Shown: piece by piece, positions 31,793 to 41,736 of the stretch
Layout: each line of letters begins with the position of its first letter
Position numbering within the stretch: position 1 is the stretch's first letter
Assembly: GCA_036250225.1 (NCBI GenBank)
Contig: JAPZLL010000018.1
Location: 372,001 to 436,000, forward strand
Source of the DNA: Cercophora sp. LCS_1
Lineage: Eukaryota; Ascomycota; Sordariomycetes; Sordariales; Lasiosphaeriaceae
Direction of reading: 5' to 3'
DNA length: 64,000 nucleotides
Program-made: the position numbers and the translations under genes
Notes under the pieces: generated by a model
The model's input: only the letters and a program-made list of their open reading frames with translations
What the model was told of the DNA's origin: nothing
The model's database searches: none

Positions 31793-31864
31793 ATGCCTTC
31801 CATCGCTACCACCGTCAAGGTTCCCAAGGCCGAGGCCAAGAACTCCTACTGCGTTGTCATGTAA
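31793..31864 (+). CDS. mfa-1: a-factor-type lipopeptide mating pheromone precursor (MFA-1-like)
   Basis: A 24-codon reading frame encoding 23 residues. It begins MPSIATTVKVPK and ends NSYCVVM. The last four residues form a CaaX box (Cys, two valines, Met), which predicts farnesylation, removal of VVM and carboxyl methylation of the cysteine. Length, MPS start, internal KVP and YCVVM end all match the Neurospora crassa MFA-1 precursor as I recall it. Such peptides are secreted by an ABC transporter and recognised by an Ste3-like receptor of the opposite mating type. A TATA box and CT-rich leader lie directly upstream, and the context before the ATG (CATCAAC) is good. Two paired HMG-type sites lie further upstream. 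The gene has no intron. Confidence 0.88.
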   Translation: MPSIATTVKVPKAEAKNSYCVVM

Positions 31865-32784
31865 ATGGCGACCCAGAGGGTCAAGGGCTTGACGATCTAG
31901 CCGACACCACGGAGCTCTAGAATAGCTCTGCTCCCAAACACTGGGTCCCGCCACTCTTCGGGGAATCCATCCTTCTCACTACCCTCCTCCGCCGGGAGCG
32001 ACCAATTCTACCTCAAATCGTCTCGCCGACAAGCAACCAGTCTCCACCTTTGGGTCAAGTTTCCACGGGTCCTCTCTCTCTCTCTTTACTCTCCCGTGAG
32101 TTTGGAGCGGCGGGTGACTCGCACACCTTAGGAAGACATTCACACTACACACCTCGCTTCAACCGGCATGAAATCAACAACAAAAATCTTGACACATAAC
32201 ACCGCTTGCTTCGATTCTTCGACACCCACCCTTGTGTTTCGGCACGAAAACAACGCTACAGTTCGCTTTACGCTTTCTCGCCTTTCTTTTGATCTGCTGA
32301 GGTCGGGGGACGCTCTGGCTTTGGATCTTCTTGGCTTTTCTTTTCTCTCGCAGCTTTTACGGACGGCTATTTCGCGATGTGTCGCCTGAAGGGTCTGGGA
32401 GGGAAAGGAGGGACAGGAAATTGGGATTTGGGGGGAGGTGAGGAAGTGGGTTTGTAGTTTTCAACAGTCCGGTTGACTTATCTTGTTCCTTACGATGTGG
32501 TGTGGCGTGACTGCACGTTTTTGATCGTGACCGTTGCCGTGATGCGTGACCGAGTAGGTTGAGTGGCTTTAGTGAAAGGTGTTGGCCCCTGATACCTCCG
32601 GTGGTGTCCTGCTATGTCTTTGGATATTCGCATGCTCTAATTTGATGTGATGTTTATGTCAACTGCTTGTTTAACCAATGAATCGTGGCTGCCGTTGAGG
32701 TTCCTGCAAGCGGTGCAGTGTGTGTACGGTCCAACCGAGGTTCATGGGTTGGGTTTCGGACATCCATTTTAACAGCGCAAAAAA
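31865..32784. other. 3' region of the pheromone gene, non-coding
   Basis: No further ORF of note. A short CT microsatellite lies at about 32072-32085. Fungal pheromone precursor genes often have long untranslated regions, so much of this may be transcribed 3' UTR. Confidence 0.4.
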
Positions 32785-32910
32785 CGGCTTGGACCAGATG
32801 GCGTAGCGGTAATAAGCTACACACTGCCGATGATAGGTGGGCGTATCTGTAGACCTCCCTGACCCACAGGTAGAGGCACTCGGTTCGATTCCTCGTTGAA
32901 TCCTGGGAAC
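32785..32910 (+). ncRNA. Possible RNA polymerase III unit or tRNA-derived sequence
   Basis: A good A-box match (TGGCGTAGCGG, 32799-32809) is followed 83 bp later by a perfect B box (GGTTCGATTCC, 32882-32892). I cannot fold the region into a full tRNA: a D-stem of three of four pairs is possible, but the T-stem has only three of five pairs and the acceptor strands do not match. It could be a decayed tRNA, a tRNA-derived SINE fragment or a chance pair. Confidence 0.3.
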
Positions 32911-33290
32911 CAACGAACTTAAACACCATTCAGTTGGGTTTATGTAACCGCACGACCCTCGCTCCCACCGGGGAGCTGATGGCTCGGCGGCGAGATTTTT
33001 TTTGGGCGTTTTGGAAAAAAAGAAGAAAAAAGACGAGGCGCCTCGATTGTCACTCTCCTGCCCATAGAAGTCGTCAGGTGAGCCTCATGTTTTGCCTCCT
33101 TTCAGGCGGCTCTTGCCCTCTGCCAGGTTGTGTCCTTGATGGACGAGAGAACTCGGTTGATGCCGTGTCTCTGGTATTCTCAATCTTAAATCAAGTAAGA
33201 AACCCAGTCTGGACTGCATCACCCGTCATTTGTTCTCAGAAGCTGCGATGTCCAAGATGTCAGCGCCCTCGTCGTCATCGCGGAAAGAAG
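32911..33290. other. Intergenic region upstream of EBP2
   Basis: No gene seen. A T-run (32996-33003) and an A/G-rich patch follow the possible Pol III boxes. Confidence 0.4.
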
Positions 33291-33300
33291 GGTTAGGGTT
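33291..33300 (+). promoter_or_regulatory. Telobox-like element upstream of EBP2
   Basis: GGTTAGGGTT, about 150 bp before the EBP2 ATG. TTAGGGTT-type elements are known in promoters of ribosomal-protein and snoRNA genes in several eukaryotes (bound by Tbf1-like factors in yeast). EBP2 is a ribosome-biogenesis gene, so the location makes sense, but a single 10-bp match is weak evidence. Confidence 0.4.
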
Positions 33301-33448
33301 GATTGGCCATCTGGTGCAACCTCCCCACTAAAATGCTTATCTTATCGCTCAATCGCAGCCATCCAGTTGAAAAAAAGTTCTCGGTTGAGGGACAGAAGCT
33401 CGTCCAGCTGCAAACTCACCACGCCAATTCCCCCACCACGAAGCAATC

Positions 33449-34725
33449 ATGGCAAAGGGAACCAAGAAGGCTGGCGCTGCCAGGATAGCGCCGCAGAAAA
33501 CCGCGGACGCAAAATCGAGAAAGCCAAAGCCCAGCAAGAAAGCTGAGCCGATTGTCGAGGACAACGAGGACGAATGGGAGGATGAATCCGACGAGGAGAT
33601 GGCCGACGCGCCCGCTGCAAAGGCGACAAAGGCGAAGAAGGCTGCCACTGGGAAGCACGAGTCCTCCGATGAGTCTTCTGACGAGAGCGATGGCGGCTTC
33701 GACCTCGCTGCACTAGACGAGTCCGACTCCGACTCAGAGCTCGAAGCCGACGACGCTGGCGAGGACGACGAGTCTGCCTCCGAGGATGACCAGGAGGAAG
33801 AGATTGACGTGGATGACCTCGAGATCGAGAACTCGTCCGACGAGGAGGAAATTGCCGCGACCACGCGCGTGCGCCAGACCATCAACAACAAAGATGCGCT
33901 GCTTGCCTCTCTCCGCCGCATCGCCCTCGACGCCTCCTCATCCGTCCCCTTTGCCTTCCACCAGTCCGTCCTCTCCTCCAAGCCCACTGCCGATGCGATC
34001 CCCTCCATCGACGACGATCTCCAGCGCGAGCTGGCCTTCTCCAACCAGGCCCTCGAGGCGGCGCGACGGGCGCGCACACTGCTCCGCAAGGAGGGCGTCC
34101 TGTTCACACGACCCACCGATTATTTCGCCGAGACTGTCCGCAGCGACGAGACCATGGAGAAGGTCAAGGCTAAGATGATTGAGGAGGCAACAGCGAAGAA
34201 GGCCTCGGCCGAGGCGCGCAAGCAGAGAGACCTCAAGAAGTTCGGCAAGCAAGTACAGGTTGCCAAGCAGCAGGAGCGGGCAAAGCAAAAGAGGGAAGCA
34301 TTGGAGAAGATTGAGCTCCTCAAGAAGAGCAAGTGCCCCGTGTCATCGTCCCAAACGCATACTAACAGTCCCCAGAACGCAAGGATGGCGCCTCTTCTGC
34401 CCTCGGAGCCAACGAGGCCGACGACCTGTTCGACGTGGCCGTGGAGAACGAGCTCAAGAGCGGCAGTGGCAAGAAGCGCTCCTTCAGCGCAGGCGACCAC
34501 GGACCGCCCAACGCCAAGCGCCAGAAGAAGGACGCAAAGTTCGGGTTTGGCGGCAAGAAGAAGCACGGCAAGTCTGGCGACGCCATGAGCTCGGGAGATC
34601 TGAGTGGGTTCAGCGCAAAGCGGATGAAGACAGGGGGAAACCCAGGGCCGGGAGGAAAGAAGAAGCCCGTCAAGGCGACAAGGCCAGGCAAGGCGAGGAG
34701 GAAAGCCGGGGCCGGGAAAAGGTAG
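33449..34725 (+). CDS. EBP2: EBP2 rRNA-processing protein
   Basis: Two exons (33449-34328, 34376-34725) give 409 residues. The N-terminal third is strongly acidic (Asp/Glu/Ser runs, about residues 40-130). The EBP2 family core follows, from TINNKDALLASLRRIALD through ELAFSNQALEAARRAR and VLFTRPTDYFAETVRSDETM, then a Lys-rich coiled coil. The C-terminus (KRKDG, FGFGGKKKHGKSGDAMSS, RPGKARRKAGAGKR) matches the family. EBP2 acts in the nucleolus in 27S pre-rRNA processing for the 60S subunit. The intron (34329-34375) uses a GC donor, GCAAGT, with a TACTAAC branch point and CCCAG acceptor. Only this splice restores the LLKK-KRKDG frame. Confidence 0.92.
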
Positions 34726-36049
34726 ACGGAGGGATGTAAGTAGATGAGGATCCTGTTAGCATGGGATGTCGAGTTACGGTATCGGCGCCCTGGCGTGTGA
34801 TAGGCGTTGGGAAACAAAATTACTTGTCCTTGTGCTGTCTGCCACTGACGCATTGTGCTGGTGCTTTGTCTTCAAACCTCGAGAACAAAGCCAAGCCCTC
34901 CCTGTAAGGCACTTGCAACAGACAATGAGCCAGCCCCAGCCAACTCCATTTGTCCCGACTCATTGTTGCCTGCTCCCGATTCAACTCCAATTTAAGCAGG
35001 GTTCAACGACTGCTCAACCCACTCTGAATCTAATCCTAACTCCATTCCAACGTTGAAGAAACAACATCCCCTTGAAAAACGCCACGAGACCTTGTTGCTG
35101 TGCGCCTTGCAGCCCCTGTCATGTCACTCGCGCAGTCTTGCACGTAGATTGTTCAACGGGATTCTTCCCAGTATTCCTAGGCTCCTGGTAACGATACATA
35201 CGACGAGTCTCGATCTTGTCTGTCCACCCCATTCCATCCATGGCCTTCCTCCCATTCTCTCATCTCGTCCACTATACCCCAGGACCCCCTATTGGCCCAA
35301 CCACGCCGCAGCACCAAATAATATTCGATTTCATCATCCTCATCCAGCGTGCATCGTGACTAGACCAGACCGAAACGCAATGTAAAAAGACACCAAGACA
35401 CGGTAAAGACAAAAAAACATATATGGGAGGTCGGGTGCGCGCGAATTGTTTGTGTTCAAACTGCCCAGGTTCATAACGGGCATGTAGTCCGGAGAAGGAA
35501 ATTCCATGCTTGCTGCTTCCACGGTGTGCCATCCCTCTGATCGCTCTACACAGTGGATATGCGTCGCTCGCATTACAGCCAAGGAAACAACCCCGAGACC
35601 AAAAACACAGAATCCTGAACGCGCTTGACCCATGCTGAGAATGACCAATGGAAAATGTGTTGCTGGGGAAAACAGTAAACGCCGTTCGTGGCGTCGGTCT
35701 TCCTAGAATGCCGCGTGGGTTCGCGAGTCGAGGTTCCTAGCGGGATGGCCTGGTGTCAGGGAAAGGCCACGGGTATTGGATGAAGGCCGTCGTTGGAATG
35801 TAAACACAAAGGAGCCGTAATCAAACATCATGAACCTGAAAAAAACGTCGAACGTATGGTATCGCGCAACGCCATGCATGCGTGGAAATGCTTTTGCTTC
35901 GCAATGCCGGTCAACCACCAAGTCGCCAAATCCGTCCACCACGCTCGAGTCACCAATATTTTGCCAGTAGACATTATAACAACGCCATGCAATGTAGTAT
36001 CCCGGGAGGAGAGCCGGGGGGTATCAAAATCGACAAATGCAGTCTGGGG
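34726..36049. other. Intergenic: 3' flanks of EBP2 and samB
   Basis: The flanking genes converge here. No supported coding region, RNA gene or repeat was recognised; the ORFs are short and lack motifs. Confidence 0.5.
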
Positions 36050-37891
36050 CTATTGTGGGCCAGCGGCGATGCACCAGTGGCGATGGAAGGCCCAGGCGCT
36101 CTTCTGGCACTCCTTGCTGCAGTACTTCGTTCGCCGGCACCGACGGCACTTAGCGAACTGTCGAGTGAATTCTTCCCATTTCCCACATTGCCAGTACGCG
36201 CATTGGCGGATGCCGCCTCGCGTGTCGTCTTTCCGGCACAGGTTTCTCATAACCACCCCGGCCCAGTACTGCATATCGGCGCTGTGGTACCGGACCGTGA
36301 ACTTTTCCACGAGCGGGAAGATGTTGAGGTCGTTGGGCAGGAGATACTCCTCCTCGCAGGCGTCGTCATCCTCGTCCATCTCGGCCTCGAGCGCCGTCGC
36401 ATCGACGCCGTCGAGCAGCTGGAGTTCCTTGCCAATCTTAAGCTTGGGAACCAGATGGCTCTTTTGGAAGTATTTCCGGAGATTGCAATACTTCGAAACG
36501 TATGCTAAAAGCTGCAGCGACATCAAGACATCCTCCTCTCGAGGCATGGCGGCAAGCATCTGTGGGTTCGGCACGACCGAACGATCGAGAAGGTATCTCG
36601 GCACGGTGGCATTCGGCAGCAAGGGCTGTGCCGGGCTCACCATGGTTGGTCGGTTAGGCGAAAGACCGATGGCGGTCCCCTGGGTGGGCGTGGCCGCATT
36701 CCCGATGCTCCCATCAACCACGGGTCCTTGGTGGGTGTGGGTGATGTTAAATGTCCCGGCTTCCTGCGTCTCTGAAACCGTGGGGGTCGTGAGCTCGATT
36801 GCTGCGCCGGTGATAATTGCCTCGCTGTCCTCCATGGTGATGTCCTGAATGCCGACTGCGGGCTGCAACTCGGCGGTGCCCGACATCTCGGCGTCGGGCG
36901 CCTCGTCGGAAGCGACGCTCTCGGCATTGAGTTCGTCGGCATCGCCCGATGTGGAGTGCTGGTGACGAATCGACGGCCGTCTTCGCGATCTAGCGGTGGG
37001 GGCTAGGGCCGAAACGGGCCGCACTGTCGGTGAGCGCAGTTGCGGGGGTGGAAGCGGAGTCGTCGGCGAAGCGGGATGGGAGAACGGCGTTCTCGAGGCC
37101 AAGCGCTCCGTGACGCTCGGAGGAAGAGGTTGAGGTGCTGTAGGCGTGATTGACGGGATGTACTGCCGGCTCGGAGATACGCGCGACGAATCCTGAGACC
37201 TGCTGCCGTGGTGGTGAGGGCGCGCGGTAAATGGCGTCCGCTCCGAGGGCGTTGAGGCCTGGAACTGCGGAGCGGTGGGGGTGACGTCCGTGTTAGATTG
37301 AACGACGGTCGTGGAGGAGCCTGCAAGCGCTGCCGAAACATCGATGGATGGAGGGGGTGCTTGGCGGCGAAAGGTCCGCTGATCCACATCCAGAGTCCCA
37401 GACCTCGACGAGAAGCTGGACGACTTGTGTGTTCGTGAGCTCCCGCTGAGACGGTGACGATTGTGATGTTCCGATTTCGCCTTGGCTTCCTCGGCCTTTT
37501 CGCGCGCCTTTTCGATGACCTTAATGTAATTGTCGAGAATGGTGGCGATGACCGGAACCATGTCAGCCTCCACAACGCGGGTTCGAACTGCCTCCGTGCC
37601 CCTAACACCTATGTTGACGACACACTGAAAGGCCAAGTTCCACTTCCACATGTCCATCATGTCCTTGCTACGGCCCTGCTTGAGGATGCAGACAAGCCGC
37701 TCGATTCCGCCATCGACCGTGAGAATGTCCCGAATCCGCGCGGACGACGTCGTCAGGTAGGCAAGGTGATTGAGCGAGTTGATGAGAGGGAGGGTCGACG
37801 TGCAGTCGAGGGCACGTCGGTCGTACAGCGCGGTGGTGATTCCCACCGACGCCTTGTTGACGTTGGGTATACTGAAGTTGACTTCCCTCAT
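36050..37891 (-). CDS. samB: MYND zinc-finger protein, samB/MUB1 family
   Basis: Single exon, 613 residues. The N-terminal 170 residues (MREVNFSIPNVNKASVGITT, then ALDCTSTLPLINSLNHLAYL) form an armadillo-like helical region typical of Mub1/SamB. The middle is Ser/Pro-rich and low-complexity. The C-terminus is a MYND zinc finger: CRRCRRTKYCSKECQKSAWA followed by FHRHWC. In yeast Mub1 partners the ubiquitin ligase Ubr2 to control Rpn4 turnover; in Aspergillus, samB affects conidiophore morphogenesis and septation. The function in this organism is inferred by family. The ATG at 37891 starts directly on the conserved N-terminus. Confidence 0.9.
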   Translation of the reverse strand: MREVNFSIPNVNKASVGITTALYDRRALDCTSTLPLINSLNHLAYLTTSSARIRDILTVDGGIERLVCILKQGRSKDMMDMWKWNLAFQCVVNIGVRGTEAVRTRVVEADMVPVIATILDNYIKVIEKAREKAEEAKAKSEHHNRHRLSGSSRTHKSSSFSSRSGTLDVDQRTFRRQAPPPSIDVSAALAGSSTTVVQSNTDVTPTAPQFQASTPSERTPFTARPHHHGSRSQDSSRVSPSRQYIPSITPTAPQPLPPSVTERLASRTPFSHPASPTTPLPPPQLRSPTVRPVSALAPTARSRRRPSIRHQHSTSGDADELNAESVASDEAPDAEMSGTAELQPAVGIQDITMEDSEAIITGAAIELTTPTVSETQEAGTFNITHTHQGPVVDGSIGNAATPTQGTAIGLSPNRPTMVSPAQPLLPNATVPRYLLDRSVVPNPQMLAAMPREEDVLMSLQLLAYVSKYCNLRKYFQKSHLVPKLKIGKELQLLDGVDATALEAEMDEDDDACEEEYLLPNDLNIFPLVEKFTVRYHSADMQYWAGVVMRNLCRKDDTRGGIRQCAYWQCGKWEEFTRQFAKCRRCRRTKYCSKECQKSAWAFHRHWCIAAGPQ

Positions 37892-40800
37892 CTTGGCTCG
37901 CCTCCACGGAACACGAGGTAGGCACCAGACGGGGAGAGACGATGGGACAAGACGCCGGTCGCGTGAGGCCGATGGTGGGCGGCCCTGCGCGGTTTATAGG
38001 ATGGCGGTGAACCAAGTGCCCCTGTCTGGGGAGTTTGGTAGATGAACAAGTTATGGGAATTTATGCGTCAATGGGGCCAGCGTGCGGGCGGTGATGGTGC
38101 GGGTGCTTGGTCTTGGCGCGACTCGGGGGAGGCAGCGTCGGCGGCAATGATGTGCCGATGGATTGGACTCGAGGAGACGTCGCCGATGGATTCGGACGTG
38201 GGCAGCGATGAGGAGGAGGCCGAAATGAAAAGGCAGAGATGTTTTGATGTCTTGGTCGGGGATAGAGGGCGGCTAGGCCGACGGGCAGGAGCGACAAAGG
38301 CGAGTCAAGGCCAAATACCTCAGCCGTAATGTCGGATCGAATTTTTGTTGTCGGGCTCGAGATGAACGGCTACCGAATCGAATTCGAGGAATTAGGAGGT
38401 GGAGGTGCTCCAAAATGCAGGTCGTGATGTGAAAAGGAAAGAGTGCGCTCGAGACTCGCCGCCTGGCTGGAGCAAGAGGCTGGTGGACGAAACGGGGCCG
38501 ATCGAAGGCGGAGGCAGTTGGTTTTTTGCGGTTCCTCGCTCCAATTTCGCCGGGGGCTGAAATGCTGCCTAAGGCTGCAACTGCTGGCTCCAGCTTGCAA
38601 TTCGCACATTCGGGATTGGCGAGCCGCCCAAACCACGCGCACCCTGCTGGATTTCTAACAGCAACAATTAACCGGGATGGTGCAAGAGCACTCTTCAGTC
38701 CATGCGCCTGAAGAATCGGTTGCGCCTGTTGAAGAATTTCAAAGCTGGCTGCGTGCATCCTCACAGTCGCTCACGTTATCAAGAGGCGAATTTCCAAGCC
38801 CGAGTCCAAAGACCGACAGGTGCCTTCCAACTTGGCCCGAAGAGGCAAATTCAACTGCAAAGCTTTCCAGCCCGTGGGGTGGTGCTTCAAGCCAGATCTC
38901 GACAACATCAACGACAACGGGCAGTTGGGCTTTCCCTTCGATCTCTAAGGCACACATGCAATGGCCAATGTCACTTGCCGAAAGCCTATTGTTCTGAACA
39001 AAGAACGACTTCGAGGGTCGTCTTGACCCCCGTGGGCTAACACGTGTTGAGCTCGTTCTCGGTCAGACGCGCGGGTCGACATGGTGGGTTTCAAGACTCT
39101 TGCGTCCAGCGGTTGGCGCAAAAGTTGAGAGGCCAGAGCCAAATCGTTTAGAAAGCGGCAGCCCCAACGGTGCCTGGCGTTCGCGGCGCACCAACAACAC
39201 ACTCTCAGGCCCAGGTCAAGGTTGACGCTTGGCCGCCACCTCATCGATTTGGCCTTCTCCCACGATCCCCCACCATCTCGGTGGAGAAGCATCCGTTTCG
39301 GAAGGCGCGGAAGACCATCCGCAGTGCGGGATCACGTTCTGGACTCGATCGACAGATGGGCCTTTTTGATTCCAGGCACCTCTCTTGCTAGGAGGAATGC
39401 CTATTGTTAGGGCACTCTCTCGATGGCGATTTTGTAGTTGCATTGTCACAGCCATTTGTGCCGGATGGCAAGCACCGTTGGTTGCTTTTCGGAGGCTTTC
39501 GTGTGCCCCCACAAACCTCGACTGATGTGTGCGGCTTGTCAAACAAGGCTGGTTCCGATCCCGCCACCGAAAGCCAACCCCCGCCCAGTGATTCTCAGAT
39601 AGAGCACCCCGCGTAGCATTCCGGGTTTCCGGCATCTTTTGAACATTCGACTTGGTTTTCTCACCGCTCTCCGTTGTAGGCTTCGACAGAGCTCAGAGTC
39701 ACAACCGGCGCACACGGCGCTGACGGCGTGGCTGAGAAGGCGATCGGTGGCTTCTCGACTCCACCACACCCCAGTTGACAAGCGGGATCGTCAGCCACCC
39801 CAGAAACCGAACAAAAGGTTATTTGCGCCACGATCAATGCCAACGGTGAACATACTCCTCTATGAACTGTCGTCAGGCTCATTTCGAGTGTTTTCTCTCT
39901 TCATTCGCCATCTTGGATCTCGCCGAGTTAGTCATGGAGACGGTACCTGGCGGGAGGTGACAGGTTCACCGACACCAGTCGTCGCCTTTGGTGGAGCCTT
40001 GTCGCTTGCACCGAAACACGCGCATACAGCAGGGTTCACGGGGCTCACAGCAACTCAGAAGCGAAGGGGAAACTTTCGGTATGCCTGAGGATCAAAGCCT
40101 TCTAGAATTGCGGCGATACAACGGAAAACCCTAGTTATCTACGGCACGGCGGCGGCTGAGGTTCTGAACGCGAATGCACGCTCAGTGGAAGATGACACCT
40201 TCGGTAGCAACGTAGATCCCTCGAACCGTCTGCAAATGTCTGGCCCTGAGAGCCCTGAGCGGCGCCCAAAGGAAGCAACGGCGTCGCTTAGCAGATTGTT
40301 GTTCAGATCTCAAAGGCTTTCAGGTCACGGATCAATTGACGCCGCGAGCCATCCCCCCCCCCCCCCCCCCTGCATGTCCAGGGCAGCGCGTAACCTGGGC
40401 CCAATTGGTGTGGTGGGTCTCGTCTGTCTCACCCTGGCTCGCACCCCTCTGCCGGGAACACCAACCTGCTCCCGCTTCCGACATCGTCATCGCTCTCTCA
40501 TCGCCATGGCACGGCAGCGAGAAGTTTCTTTCTGACGTGAGCAAGGCTACAACAACCACTCATCCTGCTTGCGTACCTTTTTGTTTCATGTCGTTCCATC
40601 ATGGACTTTCCATCCCATCCGGTTCATCGGTTTACAAACAGCGCATTTCGTCATCCAAGGCGCCTCTTCACCGTGTAACACCAGGACACTCATAGCCTCG
40701 GCTCACCGTATCATTATCTGCTGTCAAGAACGATAGCATCCCGGCACAAACCGGCTGAATTCCTCAACCAAGCCCTACTCTACTCACGCACCTTTTCCGT

Positions 40801-41736
40801 GGCGATCCAGCGTCTGATATCAATTGTTGCGCGCGCTCGGACACGCACTATGGTCGTGCTCTTGCATTCTCGGGCCCAATCGCATCGAGCCTCAGGACCG
40901 TTGTCAGACGCCGTAGACTAGTTTCCATGATTAGCTAGATCGATACTAGGAGAGCCTTATAAACCCGTCAATAACGTCTCACGGCGCTATCCAGTGATCA
41001 GATCTGAACTGAAAAATTGAAACAAACGCGGGCCTTTATTTTTGTCGGCCACGCGCGCGGCCGGACGGTCAGCAGGCTGCTTCTGTGTGGTTGCTTCCAC
41101 GAGGCTAGGCTTGACATGTGCGCGGGAGCGCTTCTGAGGCCAATCACGGGTCTCCGGGCTGGGGCTGTGCCCCCAAATCAAAGACGACTTTGATCGGCCC
41201 CCGACCCGAGGCCGCGGTTGCTTTAGCTGATGCTTTTGGGTATCAGCAAGGGGTGCAGCATCTGGCGCGCGACGAGGCGTTGCCGGGGTGTTTTGGGATG
41301 GTCTGGCGCAAGCGCGCTGGAAAGGGGGTGGTGTTTGTTTGCCCTCGGGGTTGGTGAGCCATCCCCGTGGACTTGGAGCGCCTTAGACTAGGTTACGGCT
41401 CTAGACGTGGGTTATCAAGGGTGCAATGGGCCACTTCCCATGGAATCAAGGCGAGACTTTCAAAGCCGCTCTGCTGCTTGAACTTGGCGAGTGTCAACGT
41501 TGTGTTTCTGAGCTGTTTGCTAGTCTCGAGAGCCGTCGATATCCTCGGGACTAACCACTCAGTTGGATCGTGGATTGAGAAATGACAGACTTTCATGTCC
41601 TGTCGAAGTCTACGGTCGCCTCATTCAGCGTCAAACTACCTAGCTTGTCCTGACATATCCACCACCAGTCATGCACCCGGGTATATATCCCAATCGCTTC
41701 ATAAACATACAAAACCATGACGCAATCCACATCCCA
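37892..41736. other. Gene-poor region of 3.8 kb
   Basis: The first few hundred bases should be the samB promoter. I found no reading frame with recognisable domain content on either strand and no tRNA, 5S rRNA or transposon ends. The only clear feature is a C18 homopolymer at 40353-40370. The ORFs present are short, overlapping and compositionally like non-coding sequence. Confidence 0.45.
40353..40370 (+). repeat. Homopolymeric C18 run
   Basis: Eighteen consecutive cytosines. Runs of this length are prone to length error in sequencing and to slippage in vivo. Confidence 0.9.

Noticed and set aside
35793..36848. 351-residue plus-strand ORF overlapping samB
   Set aside because: Opposite the MYND domain and low-complexity middle of samB; no motif.
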